Of a stretch of 64,000 nt of DNA, positions 40,760 to 50,114 are shown one piece after another. Source of the DNA: Deltaproteobacteria bacterium (GTDB lineage Bacteria > Myxococcota_A > UBA796 > GCA-2862545); NCBI GenBank assembly GCA_006226595.1, contig SBGP01000013.1, forward strand, positions 22,164-86,163, read 5' to 3'. The position numbers and the translations under genes are program-made. The notes under the pieces are model-generated. The model saw only the letters and a program-made list of their open reading frames with translations. It was not told the DNA's origin and made no database searches. Numbering within the stretch: the stretch's first letter is position 1; each line of letters begins with the position of its first letter.

Positions 40760-42276
40760 GACAGGAGCATCCGCGCCTTGCGTCGCAGGGAGCCGTGGAA
40801 CAGGCCCATCCACTTGCGCGCGAGAGACAGGTGGAGGTCCGTGTACGGCGGCCAGATCGGCTCGCGATCGAGCAGCAGCGGGGTGCGCACCACGCCCTGC
40901 ACGTTGCAGAAGTTGAAGTAGCCGAGCTCGGAGCCGGCGCGTCCGAAGCCGCTCTGCTTGACGCCGCCGAAGGGCGAGGTGGCCATCAGCGTGGTGCTGA
41001 GCACGTCGTTGATTGCGACGCTTCCGGTGTGGAAGCCCGCGGCGAGGCGGTTCGCGCGGTCGATGTCCTTGGTCCACACCGACCCGGACAGGCCGAAGTC
41101 GCTGTCGTTCGCGAGCTCGAGCGCGTGGAGGTCGTTGTCGGCCTTGAGCAGGCAGAGGAGCGGCGCGAAGGTCTCCTCGCGCACGGCGGGCATGTCCGGG
41201 GTGCAGTTGCCGAGCACGGTGGGCTGGAACCAGGTCCCCGGTCCCTCGAGCGGGCTGCCGCCCACGAGGATCTCGGCACCCATGGCCACGCTCTCCTCGA
41301 TCTGACGCGAGATGCGCTTGGCCTCGTGGGGCAGGACGAGCGGGCCGACCGGCTCCATGCCCGTGCGACGGGGCATGAGGCTCGCGACCTCGCGGGCGAT
41401 GCGCGCGGCCAGGTCGTCGTAGATGGGCGCGGCGATGATCGCGCGCTTGTGGGCGATGCAGGTCTGGCCGGCGTTGATGCACGCAGCAAACGCGATGGCG
41501 TTCGCGGCGCGCTCGACCGGGGCGTCGTCGCACACGATGGCCGCGTCCTTGCCGCCGAGCTCGAGGAGCACCGGGGTGAGGTGCTCGGCGGCGGCCTTGA
41601 GGATGGCCTTGCCCGTGCGCGGCGAGCCCGTGACGTGAATGAGGTCGACCGGGCCGTCGATGAGCGCCTGTCCGACCTCCGGCCCACCGAGGGCGATCTG
41701 GAGCACACCGTCGGGGATGCCGGCGTCGTGGGCCATCTCGCCGATGAGCAGCCCGACGTCCGCCGCGTGCTCGCTCGGCTTGTGGATCACCGCGTTGCCG
41801 GCAGTCAGCGCCGGGAAGATCTGGTGCATCGCCAGGTAGAACGGGTAGTTCCACGGACTGATCACCGCGACCACGCCGAGCGGCCGGTAGTGGGTCTTCG
41901 CTCGCCGCAGTCCCGGGGGAAACGCCTTGACCCGGCGTCCGCCCTCGAGCGACTCGGCGAGCTCGGCGTAGTACGACGCCGAGTCCACGGAGAGCGCGAC
42001 CTCGGCCATGGCCTCGAACTGGGCCTTGCCGACACGGCGCTGGATCACCGCGGAGATGTGCTCGTGGCGGTCGACCAGCAGGTCCCGGAAGCGGCGGATG
42101 ATGCGCAGGCGCTCGGTCAGCGGCCAGCTCGCCCACTGGCGCTGGGCGATGCGGGCCTCGGCCACCATCGCGCTCGCGTCTTCGGGCGTGTGGGCGTCGA
42201 CCTCGCCGTCGAACTCGTCGGTGGCGGGATCGCGGAGCTTGAGCGTCGGACGTGCGGCGTCGAGGGCCTGGGACAT
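40756..42276 (-). CDS. NAD(P)-dependent aldehyde dehydrogenase
   Basis: The 506-residue protein is a complete aldehyde dehydrogenase: the NAD-binding ISPWNYPFYLAMHQIFPALT, VTGSPRTGK, the general-base Glu in LLELGGKDA and the nucleophile Cys in INAGQTCIAHKR. It ends with FGGVKQSGFGR and a C-terminal extension whose Arg/Lys-rich tail may contact membranes. It oxidises aldehydes to carboxylic acids; its divergence from betaine- and succinate-type enzymes resembles medium/long-chain or coniferyl-type enzymes, but the substrate is unknown. GGAGG lies upstream of the ATG. Confidence 0.92.
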   Translation of the reverse strand: MSQALDAARPTLKLRDPATDEFDGEVDAHTPEDASAMVAEARIAQRQWASWPLTERLRIIRRFRDLLVDRHEHISAVIQRRVGKAQFEAMAEVALSVDSASYYAELAESLEGGRRVKAFPPGLRRAKTHYRPLGVVAVISPWNYPFYLAMHQIFPALTAGNAVIHKPSEHAADVGLLIGEMAHDAGIPDGVLQIALGGPEVGQALIDGPVDLIHVTGSPRTGKAILKAAAEHLTPVLLELGGKDAAIVCDDAPVERAANAIAFAACINAGQTCIAHKRAIIAAPIYDDLAARIAREVASLMPRRTGMEPVGPLVLPHEAKRISRQIEESVAMGAEILVGGSPLEGPGTWFQPTVLGNCTPDMPAVREETFAPLLCLLKADNDLHALELANDSDFGLSGSVWTKDIDRANRLAAGFHTGSVAINDVLSTTLMATSPFGGVKQSGFGRAGSELGYFNFCNVQGVVRTPLLLDREPIWPPYTDLHLSLARKWMGLFHGSLRRKARMLLS

Positions 42277-42325
42277 GGGACCTCCGGGTCTGTCTGGCCC
42301 TAACCCGACCACTGGGATCCGGGGC

Positions 42326-45300
42326 TCAGTGCTCGGCGCCGCCCTTCATGTTCCGGTCGAGGAAGTCCCAGATCGCCTGCAGGGCGTCGGCTTCCTCGAC
42401 GCGCCCCTCTTCGCGCTTGCGGGCGATGGTCGGCGTCAGCGCGTCGAGCAGCTCCGGTTCGATGAACTTCGTCTCCTCGAAGCCCTCGAGCGCTCGCTTC
42501 GCGTGGCGGATGCACGCACGACCGTTCACGGTGCACGCGAGCAGCGCGTAGGTGTACGCCATCCAGCCGATGCGCGCCGGGTCGAGCTCGGCCTGGACCT
42601 CCATGATCGTCGCCGCCGCGGATGCCGCGTCGCCGCGCGCGAGCTGGATCTGCGCCAGGGTGAGCTGGGTGGTGAACACGTCTGTCTGGTTGGTGCGCGC
42701 GTAGTAGGCGAGCACGTCGCGAATGCCCTGCTCGGCTGCATCGAGGTTTCCGCGCCGGCGCTGGTTGTCGGCCAGCCCCTCGAGGCAGTAGCCCTGCGCG
42801 AGCATGCCTTCGGTCGCGACCGCGTGCTCGAGGGCCTCGCGGTAGCACGCATCGGAGTCGTCGTAGTTCTTCTGCTGGGCGAGCAGGATGCCCTCGGCGA
42901 ACACCGCGTGGAGCAGGCTCTTGCGGGAGTGGGCCTGCTCGAACAGCTCGCGCGCCCGCTCGAAGCAGCGCCGAGCCTCGACGTACTCGCCGCGGCGTCG
43001 GTACATGCTCGCCGCGGTGATCAGGCTGTGGCCGACGTTGAGCGGGTCGAGGTGCTCCTCGATCAGCGGCAGGGCCTCGAGCGCGTACTGCTCGGCCTTG
43101 TGGTGGCCGATGTCCCAGGCGATCTCGCCGCGCCAGCGCAAGGCGCCGGCCAGGGCCGGCATGTCCTGGGTGGCCTCGGCGCTCGCGATGGCCTTGTCGA
43201 GCATCGCGAGGGAGGTGGTCGCGTCGCCGAGCCTCAGGTTGTTGACGGCGAGGGCCCGATAGCCGACCGACTCGGTCTTCCAACCAAGCGCCTGCGCGTT
43301 GTCGACGAGCAGCTGGGCATCGACGCCGGCGGCGTCGTAGTCGCAGAGCAGCGCGTGGGTCCGCTGACGGATGAGCACGACCTCGCCCCAGCGAGGGTCG
43401 CTCTCGGGAATGCCGGCCTCGTGCATGAGCGGGATCAGACGCTGCTGGATGTGGGCCATGGACAGGCGGGACTCGCCGTCGCCGCGCCGCTTGGCGATGC
43501 CCGCGAGCGTGGGCGCGAACGCGCGCTCGTGATGGCCGGCCGCGACGAGGTGCAGACCCATGCGCTCGTCCTTGTACGGGACGTCGAAGTGTTCGAGCGC
43601 TCGGGCAATCGCCTCGTTGGCCATCGGCCAGCCGCCCGCTTCGCGAACGAGCCTGCGCACGCTCTCCACGAACATGGGCTGGCGGAAGCGGAAGCCGGAC
43701 TCCTCGAGGTCGATGAGCTGCGCATCGCGCAGGACCCGCGCGACCTTGCGGAGGTCGTCGGCTGCGAGGGGCGGTTCGAAGGCCTGACAGGAGGCGTGCC
43801 AGAGGCGCGCGTCGACCTCGAGACCGATGCCCACCGCGGTGAACAGCGCCATGCGCGCGCGCCCCAGCTGCTTCGCGAGCTCGCGCGTCCGCTTCGCCCA
43901 CACCTCGTACAGGCTGTCCGGCAGCTCCGCCTTGGCGCCGGGAGCGAGGGCGAAGCCGCGCTTCGTGGCCTGGAGGACGCCGGTGCGCACCCACTCGGCG
44001 ATGATCTCCACCGCGAACATCGGGTTGCCCGCCGATCGCGCCTCGACGCGCGCGGCCAGCTGCCCGGTGAGTCCGAGCAGCTCGCGGACCAGCTCTCGGC
44101 GCTCGGCCTCGTCGAGGGGACCGACGAGCTGGGTGTGGACGTCGAGGGTGAGGAGCTTGGCGGCCTGGGCCTTGCGCTCGGCGAGGTGTTCGTCGCGCGC
44201 GGCCATGGCGATGAGCACCGAGGACTCGGTGCCGCGCTGGAGCAGCCACTCCACGAAGTCGAGCAGCTCCGGGTCGAGCACCGCGTCGTCGAGCACGAGC
44301 AGGGCTGGGCGGTCGGCGGCGAGGTCCTGAATCAACCGGCGGGCCACGGCCCACTTCTCGGCGGGCTTGCCGAAGCTCACTCGCCCGGTGGGCTCGACGA
44401 TCTCGGCGAGGGCCGTGGCCTCCCAGTGGTCCTCGCGGCCGAAGCTGACAAGCCGGGCCTCGATGTGCTCGGTCAGCTCGTCCCCGTGCAGGCCCGCGGT
44501 GCGCAGGGCGCGCTGCACGAGCTGGGTGAGAGCATGGCCGGGGCCGCCGTTCGCGTCGGCCTCCACGCGAACCACGGTCGCCGCGCCGACCTCGATCGCG
44601 CGCTCGGCGATCCAGTGCACGAGCTTGGACTTGCCGACGCCAGCGGGCCCGCGGACGACGAGCGCCAGAGCTCCCGGGTTTGCGTGGGCCTTTCGCAGGG
44701 CGCTCCACAGCTGGTCACGCTCGGCTTCGCGGCCGACCATCGGCACCGCGCGCAGCCCGTACACACCGAGTCCGACGCCGATCAGGCCGAGGTCGGGTCG
44801 TCGATCCGGACGCCGCCACGACGAGGGAATCGGGGGAACGGCGTGCACCGCCGCCGTGCCCGTGACCACCTTGCCGACCACCGAGGCGACCTCGCGCGTG
44901 TCGAAGATCAGCGTGGTGTTCTCGGCGACGCGCCCCCGCTCCACGCGGATCAGCGTCTCGTCGTCCTCGCCGTCGTCGGGTGCGTCACCGAGGGCGAGCA
45001 GTGCCCACGCGGCGTCGGCGGCGTGACGATAGCGCTGGGCGGGGTCCTTCTCGAGAAGCCTGCGCAGCCAGTCCTCGGTACCCTCCGGAACCGGCCACAG
45101 CGGCTCGAGTTTGGGGAGCGGGCGGCTGAGGTGCGCGTGCGCGAGCGCCATCATGTTGCCGCGAAACGGCGTGCGACCGGTGATGCCCGACCACGCGAGG
45201 CAGCCGACGGCGTACAGGTCGGTCCACGGCCCCTGATCGCGCCAGCCTCCCACGAATTGCTCAGGCGCCATGTACGACGGCGTGCCCGCCCCCTCGGCGC

Positions 45301-45847
45301 CTTCCACCTTGGGAGCCGCATCGAGGGCCGCGGCGATGCCGAAGTCGGTGAGCTGCACGCGCCACGGGTTTCCGGTGAGCTGCGGGCTCTCGCGCACCAT
45401 CACGTTCGCGACCTTCACATCGCGGTGCACGACGCCGCGGGCGTGGGCGTGGGCCAGGCCGTCGAGTACACCGAGCATGACCTCGCGCACGCTGCGCCAG
45501 TTGTTCCGCCACGCCGAGTGCTTGAGTGTGCCCGAGGGCACGAACTCCATCGCGAGCCATGGCGAGCTCGAGGGAACGCCGTCGATGTGGGCGCCGATGT
45601 CCTCGGGCGCCAGGCCGTGATCGAGCACCGAGACGATGGCCGGGTGGTCCAGCGAGGCGGCGGCGCGCACCTCGTTATGGAAGTCCTCGAGAAACGTCGG
45701 ACTGCGAGCGCCGGCGCGGGTGAGCAGCTTGATGGCGACGGGCACTCCCTGCTCGCGGTGCTCGGCCTTGTAGACCACGCCCATGCCGCCGGCGGCGACT
45801 GGTTCGAGCAGGCGGAAGGGGCCGAGTTGCACGTCAGAGAAGGACAT
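42326..45847 (-). CDS. Ser/Thr protein kinase with ATPase and TPR regions (PknK-like)
   Basis: The 1173-residue protein has an N-terminal kinase (GGMGVVYKAE; catalytic Lys40; HRDVKVANV 141-149; DFG 168-170; APEQ), a linker, an AAA-16/STAND-type ATPase with Walker A RGPAGVGKSK (around residue 400) and Walker B LLVLDDAV, and a long helical region of TPR repeats (about 800-1170). This architecture is known in Myxococcota and in PknK of actinobacteria, where it acts as a signalling scaffold. No transmembrane segment or DNA-binding domain is visible. The Met at 45847 precedes the kinase fold. It is divergent from the UPF0462 gene with a 40-bp gap. Confidence 0.92.
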   Translation of the reverse strand: MSFSDVQLGPFRLLEPVAAGGMGVVYKAEHREQGVPVAIKLLTRAGARSPTFLEDFHNEVRAAASLDHPAIVSVLDHGLAPEDIGAHIDGVPSSSPWLAMEFVPSGTLKHSAWRNNWRSVREVMLGVLDGLAHAHARGVVHRDVKVANVMVRESPQLTGNPWRVQLTDFGIAAALDAAPKVEGAEGAGTPSYMAPEQFVGGWRDQGPWTDLYAVGCLAWSGITGRTPFRGNMMALAHAHLSRPLPKLEPLWPVPEGTEDWLRRLLEKDPAQRYRHAADAAWALLALGDAPDDGEDDETLIRVERGRVAENTTLIFDTREVASVVGKVVTGTAAVHAVPPIPSSWRRPDRRPDLGLIGVGLGVYGLRAVPMVGREAERDQLWSALRKAHANPGALALVVRGPAGVGKSKLVHWIAERAIEVGAATVVRVEADANGGPGHALTQLVQRALRTAGLHGDELTEHIEARLVSFGREDHWEATALAEIVEPTGRVSFGKPAEKWAVARRLIQDLAADRPALLVLDDAVLDPELLDFVEWLLQRGTESSVLIAMAARDEHLAERKAQAAKLLTLDVHTQLVGPLDEAERRELVRELLGLTGQLAARVEARSAGNPMFAVEIIAEWVRTGVLQATKRGFALAPGAKAELPDSLYEVWAKRTRELAKQLGRARMALFTAVGIGLEVDARLWHASCQAFEPPLAADDLRKVARVLRDAQLIDLEESGFRFRQPMFVESVRRLVREAGGWPMANEAIARALEHFDVPYKDERMGLHLVAAGHHERAFAPTLAGIAKRRGDGESRLSMAHIQQRLIPLMHEAGIPESDPRWGEVVLIRQRTHALLCDYDAAGVDAQLLVDNAQALGWKTESVGYRALAVNNLRLGDATTSLAMLDKAIASAEATQDMPALAGALRWRGEIAWDIGHHKAEQYALEALPLIEEHLDPLNVGHSLITAASMYRRRGEYVEARRCFERARELFEQAHSRKSLLHAVFAEGILLAQQKNYDDSDACYREALEHAVATEGMLAQGYCLEGLADNQRRRGNLDAAEQGIRDVLAYYARTNQTDVFTTQLTLAQIQLARGDAASAAATIMEVQAELDPARIGWMAYTYALLACTVNGRACIRHAKRALEGFEETKFIEPELLDALTPTIARKREEGRVEEADALQAIWDFLDRNMKGGAEH

Positions 45848-45887
45848 ATGTCCCAGTATAGATTTGGGGTCTGCTAGGGTGCACGCC

Positions 45888-46397
45888 ATGATCGAGCTCC
45901 ACGTCGACAGGACCTGGGACGACCGCGAGGCGCCGCCCGAAGAGCACGTCACCGTGCGGATCACCGTGATGGAAGACGCACTTCGGGTCGACGTGTCGGC
46001 GACCTTTCACGGCGACCCCGCTCCCCCCGGCGATGGCTCGACCTGGGGCCTGTGGGAGCACGAGGTCGTCGAGCTGTTCCTGCTCGGGGAGGACGAGCGC
46101 TACACCGAGATCGAGCTCGGTCCGCACGGGCACTACCTGGTCCTCCGCCTGCACGGGGAGCGCCAGGTGACCGAGCGAGAGCTGCCCATCGACTACACCG
46201 CGCGGATCGAGGGCGGGCGCTGGACGGGCTCGGCCGTGGTTCCACGGTCCCTGCTTCCCGAGGCGCCGTGGCGAGGCAACGCCTACGCCATCCACGGGGT
46301 GGGCGAGGCGCGTCGCTACCTGGTGCACCACCCCCTGGGCACCGACAAGCCGGACTTTCACGCCATCGGCGCGTTCCCGCGGCTCACGGACGGTTGA
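45888..46397 (+). CDS. UPF0462 (C4orf33-like) protein
   Basis: The 169-residue protein matches the UPF0462 family best known from animals: LWEHEVVELFLLGEDERYTE, then LGPHGHYLVLRLHGERQV, NAYAIHGVGEARRYL and a C-terminal DFHAIGAF. The predicted fold is a DOMON/carbohydrate-binding-like beta sandwich. No enzymatic role is known. It is divergent from the large Ser/Thr kinase gene, sharing a 40-bp intergenic region, and its end overlaps the convergent SDR gene by 14 bp. Confidence 0.8.
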   Translation: MIELHVDRTWDDREAPPEEHVTVRITVMEDALRVDVSATFHGDPAPPGDGSTWGLWEHEVVELFLLGEDERYTEIELGPHGHYLVLRLHGERQVTERELPIDYTARIEGGRWTGSAVVPRSLLPEAPWRGNAYAIHGVGEARRYLVHHPLGTDKPDFHAIGAFPRLTDG

Positions 46398-47142
46398 GGG
46401 CCGCCACGCGCGGGAGCACCAGCACGTGGGGCGCCATGCTCGCGAGCATCGCCTGCATGCGCTGCCGGAAGCCGTGTATGCGCACCGGATCGCCGCGTCG
46501 CATGGCCGCCAGCGCGTCGGCGGCGACTTCCTCGGCGGTGGCCACGCGTCCCTCGGTGAACAGCTTGGCCTTGCCGTTCCCGGAGATGTCGCCGAACTCG
46601 GAGGCCGTGGCACCCGGGCAGTGGGCGGTGACCGTGACCGGGCTGTTCCGCAGCTCGTAGGCGAGGGCCTCGGTGAACGAGACCACGAAGCCCTTGGTCG
46701 CGAAGTACACCGCCATGTACGGCCCCGGCTGAAACGCGGCGGTCGACGCGATGTTGAGGATGCGCCCCTCGCCGCGAGCGAGCATGCCGGGGAGGATGCG
46801 GCGGCTGAGGTCGACCAGCGCGGTGACGTTGAGCTCGACCTGTCGGACCTCGCCGTCGGCGTCGTTCTCCCAGAACGGTCCATTGCTGCCGAAGCCCGCG
46901 TTGTTGACGAGCACGGCGATGGGCAGGTCCCCGACGCGCTCGACGAGCGCGGCGCGCGCCTGCTTGTCGGTCAGGTCGCACACCTCGACCCGGTGCTCTC
47001 CGGGGAGCTCGTCGGCCAGGGCCCGCAGCCGATCCTCGCGGCGGGCCACGAGGATCAGGTCGTGATCCGCGGCCAGCTGGCGCGCGATCTCGCGGCCGAT
47101 GCCGGCGGAAGCACCGGTGACGAGGGCGAGGGGACGGGCCAT
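46384..47142 (-). CDS. Short-chain dehydrogenase/reductase
   Basis: The 252-residue protein is a classical SDR: TGASAGIG cofactor motif near the N-terminus, an NNAG motif, catalytic Ser in NIASTAAFQPGP and the YFATK motif with Tyr and Lys. Arg in LILVARREDRL after beta2 suggests NADP(H). The C-terminal half resembles DltE/YqjQ-type SDRs (PVTVTAHCPGATASEFGD). The substrate is unknown. The Met at 47142 directly precedes the cofactor motif. Confidence 0.9.
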   Translation of the reverse strand: MARPLALVTGASAGIGREIARQLAADHDLILVARREDRLRALADELPGEHRVEVCDLTDKQARAALVERVGDLPIAVLVNNAGFGSNGPFWENDADGEVRQVELNVTALVDLSRRILPGMLARGEGRILNIASTAAFQPGPYMAVYFATKGFVVSFTEALAYELRNSPVTVTAHCPGATASEFGDISGNGKAKLFTEGRVATAEEVAADALAAMRRGDPVRIHGFRQRMQAMLASMAPHVLVLPRVAALNRP

Positions 47143-47294
47143 GCGAACCTCCGGGCGGCTGATATCACCGGGTCTGCAACTGCCGTCCACTCGAAGCCCG
47201 CGCATCGACGACACTCCGTGACTTGCCTTTCTGACCCATGTGTCGAAATTGCCGCTCGTCATTCCGTGGACTTCCGCGGAGCAGGGAGACCCAC

Positions 47295-48311
47295 GTGCAG
47301 CAGATCTGGATGCCGAAGGCCGGGCCCACCTCGGTCCTCGAGGTGCGCGAGGCGCCCGATCCGGAGCCCGGAGCGGGACAGGTGCGCGTGCGGGTGAAGG
47401 CCGCCGGCGTGAACTTCGCCGACCTCATGGCGCGACAGGGCATCTACCCGGACGCGCCGCCGTTCCCCTGCGTGGTCGGCTACGAGGTGGCCGGCACCAT
47501 CGATGCCGTCGGCGAGGGCGTCGACGCGAGCTGGGTCGGCGAGGAGGTCGTCGTCGCGACCAAGTTCGGCGGCTACAGCTCGGTGGTCTGCGTCGACCTG
47601 ATCCAGGTGGCCAAGACCCACGGCCTCGACCCGGTGCTCGCCGCGTCGATCCCCGTGGTCGGCCTCACCGCGTGGATGATGCTCATGGAGTACGGTCGCG
47701 TGCGCGAGGGTGACCGCGTGCTCGTGCACTCCGCGGGTGGCGGCGTCGGACTCATGGCCCTCGACCTCATCAAGTGGAAGGGCGCCTACGCCATCGGTAC
47801 CGCGTCGGCGGGCAAGCACGCGTTCCTCCTCGACCGCGGCTACGACCGTCTCGTCGACTATCGGAACGAGGACTTCGGCGAGGCGCTGAAGGGCGAGAAG
47901 CTCGACCTCATCCTCGACCCGGTGGGCGGTGCGTCCTGGGCCAAGGGCCTCGACCTGCTACGCCCCGCCGGCAAGCTCGTGTGCTTCGGCGTGAGCTCGA
48001 TGGCGGGCGGCGAGACGCGAAGCCTCATGGCGGCCATCTCGAGCATGTGGGGCGTGCCGTGGCGCCGCGTGAACCCGATCACGCTGATGAACGAGAACAA
48101 GGGCGTCATGGGCGTGAACATGGGACACATGTTCGACGAGCGCGAGCGTCTGGCAGGATGGCTGCAGTCCCTGCTCGATCTCGTCCAGGAGGGCGTCATC
48201 CGCCCGCATGTCCACGCCACCGTGCCGTTCTCCCAGGCGGGAGAGGCCCACCGCATCCTCCACGACCGCGAGAACTTCGGAAAGGTCGTGCTGGTGCCGG
48301 ACGACGCGTGA
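47295..48311 (+). CDS. Medium-chain dehydrogenase/quinone oxidoreductase-like protein (VAT-1 type)
   Basis: The 338-residue protein belongs to the zinc-independent MDR group: VKAAGVNFADLMARQGIYPD, VVGYEVAGTIDAVGEGV, then the NADPH-binding HSAGGGVGLMALDLIKWKGA and DLILDPVGGASWAKGL. The long VNPITLMNENKGVMGVNMGH insert is typical of synaptic vesicle VAT-1-like oxidoreductases. It probably reduces quinones or enones; no zinc ligands are visible. The GTG start has GGGAG 6 nt upstream. The stop overlaps the next GTG (GTGA). Confidence 0.9.
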   Translation: MQQIWMPKAGPTSVLEVREAPDPEPGAGQVRVRVKAAGVNFADLMARQGIYPDAPPFPCVVGYEVAGTIDAVGEGVDASWVGEEVVVATKFGGYSSVVCVDLIQVAKTHGLDPVLAASIPVVGLTAWMMLMEYGRVREGDRVLVHSAGGGVGLMALDLIKWKGAYAIGTASAGKHAFLLDRGYDRLVDYRNEDFGEALKGEKLDLILDPVGGASWAKGLDLLRPAGKLVCFGVSSMAGGETRSLMAAISSMWGVPWRRVNPITLMNENKGVMGVNMGHMFDERERLAGWLQSLLDLVQEGVIRPHVHATVPFSQAGEAHRILHDRENFGKVVLVPDDA

Positions 48312-49426
48312 TCGCGTTGCTCCTGGGGCTGGCCAGTGGCGGGGAGCTCGGTGAGCTCGCCCGGCTCGGCAAGCCCTCGATGGTCGCGACCTGCGAGGAC
48401 GTCGAGGCCATGGGAAGGCTGGGGGGTGCACTCGGCATGCGCACGCCCCAGGGCGCGAAGGGTCCGGTACACCTCGCCGTGCTCGGGCGGGGGGATGCGC
48501 CGTCGCAGCTCGTGATGGAGCTCGGCGCGGAGGGGGATCCCCACGAGCTCGCGTCGCGCATCGCCGCCGATGACGTCGGTCGGGTCGAGGTCTCCGTCGA
48601 GGGTGCCCGCGTGCGGATGAAGACGGAGCACACGCCGGCTCCGGTGACCGCCGATCCCACCGTGCTCGCGGTGCGCGCCATGCGCGAGCAAGCCGCCGAG
48701 GGCTGCGCCGTGGCCATGGTCTTTGCCGGCGCCCCTGGGCTGTCGGCGCCGGCTCTCGTGTCGTTCACGTTCTCGTCGTGGGAGCAGCCCGTTCACGGCA
48801 CCGTGGACCTGCCCGGCAACGCGGTCGTCGACCTGCTGCTCGATGGCGAGGGCGAGGATCCGGGCCTGCACGCCCACTCGGTGCACCAGTTCGAGAGCGC
48901 GTTCCAGCTCCACGGGACCCTGCCCGAGGCCGCGTTCGCCATGGCCTCGCTCGATCCCGAGAGCATCGGGCCGGCGATGGCGATGCTCGGTGTGGTGCCG
49001 CGGCGACTGCAGGTCGCGCGTGGCACGACCCTCGGCTTCGACGGCGAGGGGCGCGCGTGGGGGGCGGCGGTCCCGCTGCACAAGCCGGCGACCGCGAAGA
49101 AGACCCGTCGGTTGCTGCTTCGGGCGCTGCGTCGGACGGGCATGCTCTACGCCGAGATCGGCGATGGACGCTTTCGGGTGACGCCGTTTCAGGGGCCTCC
49201 CGTCCTCATTGGCCTCGATGACGGCCTGCTGGTGATGTCGACCCGTGATGATGTCGTCCAGGACCTGCTCAGCGGGGCAGGGGAGCCCTGGATTGCCGCG
49301 GGGGACGAGGCCTACGGCCTGCGGCTCCGCGTGCCCGTCGGCGAGGGCTGGCTGCGCACCGAGGAAGGACGACTTCGGTTTCGGCTGCGCCTCGACCCCG
49401 ACGCGTTAGGCAGCGCCGATGACTGA
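48308..49426 (+). CDS. Exported protein of unknown function
   Basis: The 372-residue protein begins with a short hydrophobic segment (MIALLLGLASGGELG, possible signal) and has no motif I recognise. It is Asp/Glu/Arg-rich with predicted alternating strands and helices. Segments such as RVEVSVEGARVRM and LLVMSTRDDVVQDLL resemble myxobacterial DUF3352-type proteins, but this is a weak similarity. It is coupled to the MDR gene upstream (4-nt overlap) and overlaps the methyltransferase gene downstream by 8 nt. Confidence 0.65.
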   Translation: MIALLLGLASGGELGELARLGKPSMVATCEDVEAMGRLGGALGMRTPQGAKGPVHLAVLGRGDAPSQLVMELGAEGDPHELASRIAADDVGRVEVSVEGARVRMKTEHTPAPVTADPTVLAVRAMREQAAEGCAVAMVFAGAPGLSAPALVSFTFSSWEQPVHGTVDLPGNAVVDLLLDGEGEDPGLHAHSVHQFESAFQLHGTLPEAAFAMASLDPESIGPAMAMLGVVPRRLQVARGTTLGFDGEGRAWGAAVPLHKPATAKKTRRLLLRALRRTGMLYAEIGDGRFRVTPFQGPPVLIGLDDGLLVMSTRDDVVQDLLSGAGEPWIAAGDEAYGLRLRVPVGEGWLRTEEGRLRFRLRLDPDALGSADD

Positions 49427-50006
49427 CGCCTTCGTCTTCCTCCGCGAGTTCGTGCGCGACCCCAACCGTATCGGCGCCGTGGCCCCGAGCGGCAAGCAGC
49501 TTGCCGCGCGCATGTGCGAGTCCGCCGATCTCGCGGACGACCACGTCATCGTCGAGCTCGGGGCGGGCACCGGTCCGTTCACGCGCGCCATCCGGGAGCG
49601 TCATCCACATGCGCCCCTGCTCGCCCTAGAGCCCAAGGAAGACCTCGCGGCTCTGCTCCGCGAGGAGCTTCCCGATGTCGAGGTGGTCGAGGCCTTCGCC
49701 CAGGAACTCCCGAGGCTGTGCGCCGAGTGGGGCCATCCGGTCGTCGATCGCGTGGTCAGCGGGCTTCCGTGGACGCTGTGGCCGCCCGAGGTCCAGCGTG
49801 CGGCGCTGGATGCGGTGGTCGAGGTGCTCTCGCCCGACGGTCGCTTCGTGACCTTCAACTACCTGGGCGCCCACCTGATGCCCAAGGCCCAGGCGCTGCG
49901 TGGGGAGCTCGCCGAGCGCTTCGGCAGGGTCGAGATGTCGTCGACCGCGTGGCTCAACGTGCCTCCGGCCTTCGTGTACATCTGCTCGGAGCCCAAGAAG
50001 GGCTAG
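49419..50006 (+). CDS. PmtA-like SAM-dependent methyltransferase
   Basis: The 195-residue protein has the PmtA/KsgA-like pattern FLREFVRDPNRIGAVAPSGK, then motif I VIVELGAGTGPFTRAI and post-I LLALEP. The motif IV equivalent is VVSGLPWTLWP, followed by SPDGRFVTFNYLGA. Small proteins of this group include phospholipid N-methyltransferases that turn phosphatidylethanolamine into phosphatidylcholine; lipid methylation is therefore likely but not certain. It overlaps the preceding gene by 8 nt and is the last of the MDR operon. Confidence 0.8.
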   Translation: MTDAFVFLREFVRDPNRIGAVAPSGKQLAARMCESADLADDHVIVELGAGTGPFTRAIRERHPHAPLLALEPKEDLAALLREELPDVEVVEAFAQELPRLCAEWGHPVVDRVVSGLPWTLWPPEVQRAALDAVVEVLSPDGRFVTFNYLGAHLMPKAQALRGELAERFGRVEMSSTAWLNVPPAFVYICSEPKKG

Positions 50007-50025
50007 CCGCTCGCGGTTGTTCACA

Positions 50026-50037
50026 GGTGTGCACACC
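50026..50037. repeat. Perfect 12-bp palindrome GGTGTGCACACC
   Basis: This palindrome lies 20 bp after the methyltransferase stop, in the 108-bp gap between two convergent genes. It could be part of a transcription-end structure; a second stem (CGACGC/GCGTCG around GAAG) follows at 50038-50053. Confidence 0.4.
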
Positions 50038-50087
50038 GACGCGAAGGCGTCGCGATGGACGTTCGACCAGCTCTTTTGCCTTGAATG

Positions 50088-50101
50088 GTTGACGCGTCAA
50101 C
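50088..50101. repeat. Perfect 14-bp palindrome GTTGACGCGTCAAC
   Basis: It sits 14 bp past the stop of the minus-strand hydrolase gene in the same convergent gap. A terminator or a protein site are both possible; no promoter is adjacent. Confidence 0.4.
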
Positions 50102-50114
50102 ATCGCTTCTGAGT

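Noticed and set aside
42008..45877. Plus-strand open frame of about 1290 codons opposite the Ser/Thr kinase gene
   Set aside because: High G+C favours long antisense frames. The minus strand has full kinase, Walker and TPR motifs; the plus frame has none.
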